Under the pieces are notes generated by a model that made no database searches, was not told the DNA's origin, and was given only the letters and a program-made list of their open reading frames with translations. Made by a program: the position numbers and the translations under genes. Below are positions 1-5,975 of a DNA stretch of 6,253 nucleotides, piece after piece (the stretch's first letter is position 1; the number at the start of each line of letters is the position of its first letter). The stretch is from Lachnospiraceae bacterium UBA4381 (GTDB taxonomy: Bacteria > Bacillota > Clostridia > Lachnospirales > Lachnospiraceae), in NCBI GenBank assembly GCA_002391105.1, contig DGRT01000160.1:1-6253 (forward strand), read 5' to 3'.

Positions 1-22
1 GGAAAATATGAACTTACACCTT

Positions 23-75
23 TTGACTGATCAAATAACTGCATATACTAAAATTATTTGTACAGACAGTATAAT
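23..75 (+). promoter_or_regulatory. Weak candidate promoter for the nnr gene
   Basis: TTGACT at 23-28 resembles a -35 box and TATACT at 44-49 a -10 box, but the 15-base spacer is shorter than the preferred 17. This would give a leader of roughly 35 bases. A perfect TATAAT also lies at 70-75, but it has no -35 at the right distance and would start transcription on top of the ribosome binding site. In frame 1, bases 1-30 read as a nine-codon tail ending in TGA, so they could be the 3' end of an upstream gene; that is too short to judge. The ribosome binding site for the next gene is GGAGAG at 83-88. Confidence 0.35.
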
Positions 76-92
76 AAATACCGGAGAGTGCA

Positions 93-2027
93 ATGAAATA
101 TTATTTGAACGGAAAACAGACACAAGCAGTAGATAAATATACTCAGGACGTATTAGGTGTTCCTGGACTGACTCTTATGGAAAAGGCGGCAGAAAAGGTT
201 AAGGAACATATCATTAGGTATGCTGACGAGCTACAGCCGGGCGCTTCAAAAACAGGTGATAGAAGTGGAACATATGACATAGATAAAAAAGTGAAAATAC
301 TATCTGTGGTTGAAGGCGGAAATAATGGCGGAGATGGAGTTGCCGCAGCCTGGATGCTTAAAGAAGAGGGGCTGGATGTAGAGATACTCGAAATAAATGG
401 AATAAAAAGAAAGACCCCGTCATATATTTCTGAAGTGGAAAAAGCAGTAGCTCATAATATTTCATTTGCAGATAGAGATACATTTTTATCAGATGATATT
501 GATAAGGATGTACAAAGCTTTATGAAGTATGACATTATCATTGATGCCATATTTGGAGTTGGTCTTACAAGAGATGTGACCGGGGTTCAGGCTGAGATAA
601 TTAAGAGAATCAGTCGAGCGCGCACAGAAAAGGATAGCCTTAGAATCATAAGTGTTGATATACCCAGCGGCATAAGCAGCGATACAGGACATATACTTGG
701 AACAGCGATTGAAGCAGATGCAACTGTTACATTTGAATATATCAAATATGGAATGCTGATAAACGAGGGGAGAGTCTTTTCAGGAAAGATATTCTGCGAA
801 CCAATCGGTTTACATAAGTTGGGTTCTCCTGAGGAGTTTGTCTCTTTTTTTGGTGCTTATGAAGATGGAGAACCGGCACCCGTGGGTAAAACAGATGAAT
901 CTGGCAGGATAATTGCAGGGCAGGACTCCGGAAAAAGGTTTCTGTATTATGAATATGATGAAAAGGATGCTGCAGAGCTTATTCCCACAAGGCAAGCTGA
1001 TTCGAATAAAGGTTCCTATGGAAAGGTGCTCATAATTGCAGGTTCAAAGGAAATATACGGGGCTCTTTACCTCGCGGCAGAAGCGGCATACAGAGTCGGA
1101 GCGGGACTCGTAAAGATTGTTACAGATATCAGAAACAGAGATCTGGTGATGAGCATGCTTCCCGAAGCTATGCTTCTTACATATGATTCGGATGAGCTGA
1201 TGGGGCTTCCGGAGGGTGAAGAAGTTAAGAGTGGTACTGACAACAGGTCGATATCTGATAGCCGGGAAGGAGATAATTCTTTTACGGAAAACTATAAAAC
1301 TGCTATAGGCTGGGCTGATGTTATACTTTCCGGACCGGGAATGGGAACAGGCAGAGTGTCATCCATGCTGCTTGGATGGCTATATGAATATATCACAGAT
1401 GGAAAGAAGCTGATACTTGATGCAGATGCGTTAAATCTTATATCTGCTTCCGGATCTGATAAATGGCTTATGGGACTTACTGATAAGCTTGGTAGAAATA
1501 ATGTGGTGATAACTCCGCACGTTATGGAAATGTACAGACTACTTCAGGGATTGAGTGATAAATCTGCTCTTATGACTGATGCCGATACAGGAATAACGTA
1601 TAATCCCCCGGACAGGATTTCTATAAATATGATAAAGGAATACAGAGCGGAGTTTGCCGGATATATATCAGAAAAATGCGGTGTCATTACTGTGCTTAAG
1701 GATGCCAGAACCGTAGTAACATTTGCACCGATAATAAAAGAGAAATATAATCATAAGGCACTAACTCCGGTCTATATAAATACTACTGGCAATAGTGGTA
1801 TGTCTAAAGGAGGCTCCGGGGATGTGCTTGCCGGTATTATGGCAGGACTTATAGCAGAGAGCAGGGATAAGGATATAAAAGACATAGCGGCGCTGGCTGT
1901 AAATATACATGGCAGAGCAGGAGATAAGGCGGCAGAGAAACTTGGAGAGTATTCAATACTTGCAAGAGATATAATACAAGGTGCTGCTGAGGTTATAAAC
2001 GGAGGATTAGCTGATAAAATGATATAG
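93..2027 (+). CDS. nnr: Bifunctional NAD(P)H-hydrate epimerase / ADP-dependent NAD(P)H-hydrate dehydratase
   Basis: This fused cytosolic repair enzyme should epimerise R-NAD(P)HX to the S form and then dehydrate S-NAD(P)HX back to NAD(P)H using ADP. The N-terminal YjeF_N (epimerase) half spans about residues 1-245, with GGNNGGDG at 75-82, DAIFGVGLTRDVTG at 151-164 and SVDIPSG at 187-193. The C-terminal carbohydrate-kinase-like half spans about 305-640, with KVLIIAGS at 311-318, AAYRVGAGLVK at 331-341, SGPGMG at 413-418, ILDADALNLI at 441-450, TPHVMEM at 474-480 and the GGSGDVLAG signature at 573-581 containing the expected catalytic Asp577. At 644 residues it is well above the roughly 500 usual for the fusion. 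The extra length lies in polar, low-complexity stretches near 48-67, 253-290 and 366-402, plus a segment near 488-525. All core motifs remain, so it is probably active. The start has GGAGAG at 83-88 just upstream. alr follows after 130 bases, a common pairing. Confidence 0.95.
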   Translation: MKYYLNGKQTQAVDKYTQDVLGVPGLTLMEKAAEKVKEHIIRYADELQPGASKTGDRSGTYDIDKKVKILSVVEGGNNGGDGVAAAWMLKEEGLDVEILEINGIKRKTPSYISEVEKAVAHNISFADRDTFLSDDIDKDVQSFMKYDIIIDAIFGVGLTRDVTGVQAEIIKRISRARTEKDSLRIISVDIPSGISSDTGHILGTAIEADATVTFEYIKYGMLINEGRVFSGKIFCEPIGLHKLGSPEEFVSFFGAYEDGEPAPVGKTDESGRIIAGQDSGKRFLYYEYDEKDAAELIPTRQADSNKGSYGKVLIIAGSKEIYGALYLAAEAAYRVGAGLVKIVTDIRNRDLVMSMLPEAMLLTYDSDELMGLPEGEEVKSGTDNRSISDSREGDNSFTENYKTAIGWADVILSGPGMGTGRVSSMLLGWLYEYITDGKKLILDADALNLISASGSDKWLMGLTDKLGRNNVVITPHVMEMYRLLQGLSDKSALMTDADTGITYNPPDRISINMIKEYRAEFAGYISEKCGVITVLKDARTVVTFAPIIKEKYNHKALTPVYINTTGNSGMSKGGSGDVLAGIMAGLIAESRDKDIKDIAALAVNIHGRAGDKAAEKLGEYSILARDIIQGAAEVINGGLADKMI

Positions 2028-2157
2028 GTGTCAAAAGTCAACATGTGTTCTTTCCTGCGGGAAAATTATTATGATCTTATGTCATATTGTGTCAAAAGGT
2101 ACTTTTGGTATCCGCATCATAAACATGCCATAAAAACTAAAAGGATATGAAAACAAA
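2028..2157 (+). other. nnr-alr spacer with a duplicated 10-base word and two small hairpins
   Basis: GTGTCAAAAG occurs twice, at 2028-2037 directly after the nnr stop and at 2089-2098. The second copy forms a hairpin with CTTTTG at 2102-2107 around a GTA loop, extendable by wobble pairs to 2089-2111. A second stem, TTTCC at 2051-2055 with GGAAA at 2060-2064, has a four-base loop. Neither is followed by a proper T tract, so neither is a convincing terminator. I see no credible promoter here, so nnr and alr may share a transcript. The likely Shine-Dalgarno for alr is AAGGA at 2141-2145, 12 bases from the ATG, which is a long spacing. Confidence 0.5.
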
Positions 2158-3363
2158 ATGAAAGAAAAATTATTGAAAGAAAAATCATTGAAAGAAAAAT
2201 CATATAGAAGAATTGAAGCTGATATAGATCTGGATGCGATAAGGTATAATATCGAAACAGTGAAGGCACTTAATCCGGCTGATCGTAAAGTGTGCCTTGT
2301 AATAAAGGCTGATGCTTATGGCCATGGTGCTGTTACGCTTGCACGTGAGTTCTCAGATTTAGCAGATTACTATGCTGTAGCCTGTATGGATGAAGCAGTG
2401 GAGCTCAGGAAGGCGGGGGTGGTTACACCGATTCTGATACTGGGTTATACGGATCCGCTGGATTATACAAGGGCACTGGAATATGATATAACCCTCGCTA
2501 TGTATGACTATGAGCAGGCTGCTGAATTATCCGTACTTGCTTGTAGGTCAGGGAAGAAAGCGAAGGTTCATATTAAGGTTGATACCGGAATGAGCCGGAT
2601 AGGATTTCAGTGCAGCGAGGAAGATGTATCAGAGGCATATAAGCTTTATCAGTTAGAAGGTCTTGATGCAGAAGGAATATTTACCCACTATGCAAAGGCG
2701 GACTATATGGATAAGAGTGATGCCAGACTGCAGTATGACAGGTTTTCATGGTTTGTTTCGGAAATGGAGAAAAGAGGGGCAAGGCTAAGCATCAGACATA
2801 TAGATAATAGTGCCGGAGCGATGGAAATTCATTCTAATGGTTTTGACATGATGCGACTTGGTATAGTAATATATGGTTTGTATCCTTCTGAAGAAATAGA
2901 TAAAAAGGTAGTTCTGAGACCGGCTATGACACTTAAAGCAAAGGTGATTCATGTAAAGGAGCTGGAGAGCGGAAGAGGTGTCGGTTATGGCTGGACTTAT
3001 GTGACGGATAAACCGGTCAGGGTTGCTACTGTTTCAGTTGGATATGCGGATGGCTATCCGAGAGCACTTTCCAATAAAGGAAGAGTTCTGATACATGGTA
3101 AGTCGGCTCCTATACTTGGAAGAGTTTGCATGGATCAGGTGATGGTGGATGTGACAGATATAGAAGCAGAGACTCAGAAGGTCGAGGTTGGAGATGAGGT
3201 TGTACTTTTCGGCAGACAGGGAGATGAACTGATAAGTGTCGAAGAGGTGGCAGAGCCTGCAAACAGCTTTAATTATGAGGCGGTATGTAACATTTCCAGA
3301 CGGGTACCGAGAGTTTATTATAAAGGTGGTGCCGAGGTTTCAGCAATTAATTATCTTTGCTAG
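2158..3363 (+). CDS. alr: Alanine racemase
   Basis: This PLP enzyme interconverts L- and D-alanine in the cytosol and supplies D-alanine for peptidoglycan. The Ala_racemase_N barrel follows the N-terminal tail from about residue 18, with the PLP-binding motif VIKADAYGHG at 48-57 and Schiff-base Lys50. VHIKVDTGMSRIGF at 137-150 contains Lys140 and Arg147, matching the carbamylated Lys and the PLP-side Arg of characterised enzymes. The C-terminal domain carries SVGYADGYPR at 293-302, with the second catalytic base Tyr296, and the substrate-site CMDQ at 324-327. At 401 residues it is slightly long. The excess is an N-terminal tail of about 15 residues built from three KEK-containing pentads, encoded by a 15-base tandem repeat, before the usual start of homology at YRRIEADIDLDAI. 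The ATG at 2158 is the only ATG near the homology start; TTG codons at 2173 and 2188 are in frame but have no ribosome binding site. Confidence in the function is very high; in the exact start, moderate. Confidence 0.97.
   Translation: MKEKLLKEKSLKEKSYRRIEADIDLDAIRYNIETVKALNPADRKVCLVIKADAYGHGAVTLAREFSDLADYYAVACMDEAVELRKAGVVTPILILGYTDPLDYTRALEYDITLAMYDYEQAAELSVLACRSGKKAKVHIKVDTGMSRIGFQCSEEDVSEAYKLYQLEGLDAEGIFTHYAKADYMDKSDARLQYDRFSWFVSEMEKRGARLSIRHIDNSAGAMEIHSNGFDMMRLGIVIYGLYPSEEIDKKVVLRPAMTLKAKVIHVKELESGRGVGYGWTYVTDKPVRVATVSVGYADGYPRALSNKGRVLIHGKSAPILGRVCMDQVMVDVTDIEAETQKVEVGDEVVLFGRQGDELISVEEVAEPANSFNYEAVCNISRRVPRVYYKGGAEVSAINYLC
2159..2203 (+). repeat. Three-copy 15-base tandem repeat inside the alr start
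   Basis: Three head-to-tail units lie at 2159-2173, 2174-2188 and 2189-2203. Units 2 and 3 are identical (TGAAAGAAAAATCAT) and unit 1 differs at one base. Because 15 is a multiple of three, the repeat encodes the pentads KEKLL, KEKSL and KEKSY without disturbing the frame. It lies upstream of the conserved alanine racemase domain, so copy-number change would alter only the charged N-terminal tail. Confidence 0.9.
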
Positions 3364-3411
3364 TACATTGGTTGCAAAATAACTGGACTAATGCTGAGAT
3401 TGCCTGCCTGA
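3364..3411 (+). other. alr downstream spacer without recognised signals
   Basis: These 48 bases between the alr stop and the tandem array show no GC-rich hairpin with a T tract, no recognisable promoter pair and no reading frame of note. Nothing here argues for termination after alr. Confidence 0.4.
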
Positions 3412-3507
3412 TAGTTTAAGTAAGACAGTTTTCAATAAAATAGTTTTCAAGTAAGATAATTTTCATAAAATAGTTTTCAATAAAATAGTTTTTAATAAGG
3501 AAGTTTT
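3412..3507 (+). repeat. Degenerate 15-base AT-rich tandem array upstream of the CBS gene
   Basis: About six and a half head-to-tail units of 14-16 bases cover this stretch: 3412-3425, 3426-3440, 3441-3456, 3457-3470, 3471-3485, 3486-3500 and a partial unit at 3501-3507. The consensus is close to TAGTTTTCAATAAAA, and units 1 and 4 differ at only one base. The last full unit ends in AAGG instead of AAAA. Together with the start of the partial unit this creates GGAAG at 3499-3503, the probable Shine-Dalgarno for the ATG at 3508. The array therefore abuts and partly forms the translation start. Its TTTTCA and TAAAAT words also recur at promoter-like spacing (3444-3449 with 3466-3471, a 16-base spacer; 3460-3465 with 3481-3486, a 15-base spacer), which may be no more than base composition. 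Confidence 0.85.
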
Positions 3508-4320
3508 ATGTTTAAAAGAAAAGATGAAGAACAGGTAGAGGAAGAGATACTCTCCATGGTCGAGGAGGGGCAGAAGTCCGGATTTATTCAGGAGGATGAG
3601 GTGGAAATGATATCCAATATCCTGGATCTGGATGATATGCAGGTCAGAGAAATCATGACCAGCCGCAGCCGGATATATGCCCTTAGTAAAGATGACAGGG
3701 TTTCGGATATAATAGAAAGCTGTCTCGAAAGCGGATATTCACGCTATCCTGTTTATGAAGAAGAAATCGATAATATAGTTGGAATACTTCATCTGAAGGA
3801 TCTTACGAAAGCATTTCTGCATACCCCTGATATGCTGGTCGGTGAGATAGTTGAAGAAGCACTTTTTATACATCCGGCTTATGATACTCTGAAGCTGCTG
3901 AAAACCATGCAGAAGGAGAAGAAGCATATGGCTATAGTGCTGGATGAATACGGTCAGACTGAAGGACTGGTTACTCTGGAGGATGTACTTGAAGAAATTG
4001 TTGGTAATATCTGGGATGAACATGATTCTGAAACAGAAGAGGTGAGGGAAGCCGCCGTTGGAGATGGCTATGTGGTTGATGGAATGGTTCGGCTGCATGA
4101 CCTGGAGGATGAGATAGAAGATCTTGAGTTTCCGGATACGGATATAGAAACACTAAATGGATTTCTGCTTTATAAGCTGGGAGGCTTTCCTGAAGATGAA
4201 GGGAATATCAAGATTGATTACGGGGGATATACATTTGAATCTCTCGTAATAGAAGACAGGCTGATCAAACAGGTCAGGATAACCAGGAATAATACAGCAT
4301 TTACAAATATGGAGGAATAA
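3508..4320 (+). CDS. CBS-domain-pair / CorC_HlyC family protein (hemolysin C-like), lacking the membrane domain
   Basis: This is a soluble, strongly acidic 270-residue protein. A short helical N-terminus (1-44) is followed by CBS domain 1 at about 45-105 (VREIM start, SRYPVYEEEIDNIVGILHLKDL at its end) and CBS domain 2 at about 112-170, containing HMAIVLDEYGQTEGLVTLED and EEIVGNIWDE. A CorC_HlyC (transporter-associated) domain follows at about 183-262. Related proteins such as TlyC and CorC have been tied to magnesium/cobalt efflux, and CBS pairs typically bind adenine nucleotides. Many family members have an N-terminal DUF21 transmembrane domain. None is present here, as also in E. coli CorC, so it is probably a cytosolic or membrane-peripheral regulator. 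The hemolysin name is historical, and the sequence does not support toxin activity. yebC begins three bases after the stop with its ribosome binding site inside this gene, so the two are very likely co-transcribed. Confidence 0.88.
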   Translation: MFKRKDEEQVEEEILSMVEEGQKSGFIQEDEVEMISNILDLDDMQVREIMTSRSRIYALSKDDRVSDIIESCLESGYSRYPVYEEEIDNIVGILHLKDLTKAFLHTPDMLVGEIVEEALFIHPAYDTLKLLKTMQKEKKHMAIVLDEYGQTEGLVTLEDVLEEIVGNIWDEHDSETEEVREAAVGDGYVVDGMVRLHDLEDEIEDLEFPDTDIETLNGFLLYKLGGFPEDEGNIKIDYGGYTFESLVIEDRLIKQVRITRNNTAFTNMEE

Positions 4321-4323
4321 TAA

Positions 4324-5049
4324 ATGTCAGGACATTCAAAATTTGCAAATATTAGAGTTAAGAAAGAGAAAAATGATGCAGCAAAGGGAAAGGCTTTTAC
4401 TGTAATAGGCCGTGAGATCGCAGTTGCTGTCAAGGAGGGTGGTCCCAATCCGGACAACAACTCCAAGCTTCGTGATGTAATAGCCAAGGCAAAGGCTGCC
4501 AATATGCCAAATGATACGATAGAGCGTGGTATCAAGAAAGCAGCCGGCGATCTTGATAATGTAAACTATTCATACAATACCTACGAGGGCTACGGTCCGG
4601 GTGGAGTTGCAATCATAGTAAAGTGTCTTACGGATAATAACAACAGAACAGCAGGTAATGTCAGAAGTGCATTTACCAAGGGCGGCGGAAGCATAGGTGT
4701 TACAGGCTGTGTATCCTATATGTTTGATGAAAAGGGACTCATCATTGTTGCCAAGGAAGATACAGATATGGAAGCAGATGATATGATGATGTTTGCTCTT
4801 GATGCAGGCGCTGAGGACTTCTCTGAAGAAGAGGACAGCTTTGAGATTACGACAGCTCCCGGAGATTTTTCGGATGTAAGAGATGCGTTTGAAAAAGAGG
4901 GTATAAAGATGGCATCTGCTGAAGTAACTATGATTCCACAGAATTATGTTGCTGTTACAGATGAAGATGTTCAGAAGAATCTTGACAGAATACTTGATCT
5001 TCTGGATGCCGATGATGATGTACAGGATGTATATACTAACGTAGAATAG
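4324..5049 (+). CDS. yebC: YebC/PmpR family protein (TACO1 family)
   Basis: This 241-residue protein is full length for the family. It opens with MSGHSKFANIRVKKEKNDAA-type sequence, with Phe7 where many members have Trp. Conserved blocks are NSKLRDVIAKAKAANMP at 46-62, GYGPGGVAIIVKCLTDN at 89-105 and NRTAGNVRSAFTKGGGSIG at 107-125, followed by an acidic region and a C-terminal domain ending in a DADDDVQDVYTN helix. Family members are cytosolic. They were first described as DNA-binding transcriptional regulators, and more recent work on the YebC/TACO1 family links them to translation, notably relief of ribosome stalling. Which role applies here cannot be read from sequence. The Shine-Dalgarno GGAGG at 4311-4315 lies in the last codons of the upstream CBS gene, eight bases from the ATG, so the two genes are probably translationally linked. 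A palindromic repeat array begins immediately after the stop codon. Confidence 0.95.
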   Translation: MSGHSKFANIRVKKEKNDAAKGKAFTVIGREIAVAVKEGGPNPDNNSKLRDVIAKAKAANMPNDTIERGIKKAAGDLDNVNYSYNTYEGYGPGGVAIIVKCLTDNNNRTAGNVRSAFTKGGGSIGVTGCVSYMFDEKGLIIVAKEDTDMEADDMMMFALDAGAEDFSEEEDSFEITTAPGDFSDVRDAFEKEGIKMASAEVTMIPQNYVAVTDEDVQKNLDRILDLLDADDDVQDVYTNVE

Positions 5050-5153
5050 GTGACAAGGGGACAGGCACCATGTCACATGTGACAGGGGGACAGGCACCAT
5101 GTCACATTTGGTGACAAGGGGACAGGCACTTTGTCACGCGGACACTTTGTCAC
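5050..5153. repeat. Array of 27-base palindromic repeats with GTGACA/TGTCAC ends (REP-like)
   Basis: Three complete 27-base units lie at 5050-5076, 5079-5105 and 5111-5137, separated by 2 and 5 bases. A truncated fourth copy of 14 bases (GGACACTTTGTCAC) is at 5140-5153. Each full unit has a GTGACA left arm, a core containing GGGGACAGGCAC, and a TGTCAC right arm, so each can fold into a hairpin. Units 1 and 2 differ at one base, units 1 and 3 at two. In unit 3 the changes turn the mismatched stem into a continuous 9-pair stem (including one G-U). The core is markedly more G-rich than the surrounding genes. The array starts on the base after the yebC stop and ends 24 bases before the kinase start. 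It resembles repetitive extragenic palindromes of the kind mobilised by RAYT (REP-associated tyrosine) transposases, but no such gene is in the window. A role in mRNA 3'-end stability or attenuation is possible. Confidence 0.85.
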
Positions 5154-5164
5154 ATTTTAAAAAT

Positions 5165-5170
5165 GGGGAG
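5165..5170 (+). promoter_or_regulatory. Ribosome binding site that sets the kinase start at 5178
   Basis: GGGGAG at 5165-5170 lies seven bases upstream of the ATG at 5178, an ideal distance. The earlier in-frame ATG at 5163 overlaps this site, and only A/T-rich sequence (CACATTTTAAAA) precedes it. Starting at 5178 also places the family motif ISREY at the usual distance from the N-terminus. Confidence 0.8.
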
Positions 5171-5177
5171 TAAAGGT

Positions 5178-5837
5178 ATGGACAAGTTTGTAGTTACTAT
5201 ATCCAGAGAATACTGTTCTGGTGGTCAGAAGATAGGAACCCGTCTTGCAGAGGAGCTGGGCGTAAATTGTTATAACAGCGATATGCTTCGTCTTGTATCC
5301 AGAAATGAAAATATGATGGATGACAGAGTTGCGTCTGATGAAAGGATTAAGGATACGCTTCTCTATGATGTTGCGAAGCAGTTCTACACAGAGAAGCTTC
5401 CGACTCCTGATATAGACGATGTACTAACTACAAAGATTAACGATGTAGATATGATAGACATCAAGAATATCTATGATTATCAGTCGGAAATCATAGTTGA
5501 GCTCGCCAGAAGAGAGTCCTGCGTTATCGTAGGAAGATGCGCTAATTATATCCTGAAGGACAATCCAAATACCATAAATGTATTTGTGCATGCACCGATA
5601 GGCTTTAAGATGAAGAGGGCGCAGTCAAGACACTTTATGCCGGAGGCAGAGCTTAGAAATTATCTTGCAAAGGTTGATGAGAGAAAGGCGGACTATTTCT
5701 TCAAATACACCGGCAGCGAGTGGACAGATGTTAAGAATTATGATCTGTCTCTCGACACTTCTGAACTTGGCATAAGCGGATGTGTAGATCTGATAAAAAG
5801 ATTTATAGAGATCAAACAGATCAATGAGAATTATTAG
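5178..5837 (+). CDS. Cytidylate kinase-like family protein
   Basis: This 219-residue cytosolic protein matches the Cytidylate_kin_2 (AAA_26-like) family, P-loop NTPase-fold proteins related to CMP kinase whose substrate is generally not established. Key segments are VVTISREYCSGGQKIGTRLA at 5-24 (the position of the P loop, with the family-typical REY.SGG.KIG pattern instead of a classical GxxGxGK[ST]), CVIVGRCANYIL at 115-126 and the lid-like VDERKADYFFKYTGSEW at 166-182. NYDLSLDTSELG at 188-199 matches the family's C-terminal NYDL.L.tsxLG motif. The absence of the canonical Walker Lys is normal for this family and is not a sign of decay. I chose the ATG at 5178 because of the ribosome binding site at 5165-5170; the ATG at 5163 would add five residues. 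It follows the palindromic repeat array and precedes a probable new promoter. No true cmk function should be assumed. Confidence 0.88.
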   Translation: MDKFVVTISREYCSGGQKIGTRLAEELGVNCYNSDMLRLVSRNENMMDDRVASDERIKDTLLYDVAKQFYTEKLPTPDIDDVLTTKINDVDMIDIKNIYDYQSEIIVELARRESCVIVGRCANYILKDNPNTINVFVHAPIGFKMKRAQSRHFMPEAELRNYLAKVDERKADYFFKYTGSEWTDVKNYDLSLDTSELGISGCVDLIKRFIEIKQINENY

Positions 5838-5850
5838 AAGTTTAGAGTGT

Positions 5851-5870
5851 TCAAAAAGCTGAGTTTTTGA
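5851..5870 (+). terminator. Weak A/T hairpin after the kinase gene
   Basis: TCAAAAA at 5851-5857 pairs with TTTTTGA at 5864-5870 around a six-base loop (GCTGAG). The T run inside the 3' arm could act as the U tract of a weak, possibly bidirectional, terminator. The stem is nearly all A-T and the arms overlap the glgA promoter, so this is a low-confidence call. Confidence 0.3.
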
Positions 5871-5876
5871 TATAAT
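5868..5876 (+). promoter_or_regulatory. Extended -10 promoter, probably for glgA
   Basis: TGATATAAT at 5868-5876 is a perfect extended -10 element (TG, one base, TATAAT). The -35 position at 17 bases upstream, TGTTCA at 5848-5853, matches the consensus at only three positions, which is typical when an extended -10 is present. Transcription would start near 5883, giving a leader of about 93 bases before glgA. I do not recognise a riboswitch in that leader. Confidence 0.65.
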
Positions 5877-5975
5877 AAGATAGTGGTGGGCTTAAAGATA
5901 TGGGAGAGAGCCTGTCGGAGAATGCTATCATAAGAATTACTGGCTGTACATATTATATATTGGAGGTTGCCTGTT

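Noticed and set aside
1..30. C-terminal end of an upstream gene (nine codons and TGA in frame 1)
   Set aside because: It is too short to recognise, and stops of this kind occur by chance; mentioned only as a possibility.
2159..3507. Common origin of the two 15-base repeats (alr start and CBS upstream)
   Set aside because: Apart from a shared TTGAAA word on opposite strands and A/T richness they do not align; the equal period is probably coincidence.
3508..4320. Calling the CBS protein a hemolysin or a magnesium transporter
   Set aside because: There is no membrane domain and no evidence of cytolytic activity in the sequence; the name comes only from family history.
4570..5100. Long minus-strand open frame opposite yebC (176 codons), and other opposite-strand frames
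   Set aside because: They mirror strongly conserved genes, have no ribosome binding sites and translate to compositionally odd sequence; they are shadows.
5050..5153. CRISPR array
   Set aside because: The spacers are 2-5 bases, far too short, and there are no cas genes; the units are palindromic tandem repeats.
5131..5160. TTGTCA at 5131-5136 and 5147-5152 as -35 boxes for the kinase gene
   Set aside because: They are the repeat arms; no acceptable -10 lies 16-18 bases downstream of either.
5883..5975. Riboswitch in the glgA leader
   Set aside because: Only a short GGCT/AGCC pairing (5889-5892 with 5909-5912) and two GCCTGT copies are visible; there is no known aptamer pattern and no anti-Shine-Dalgarno.
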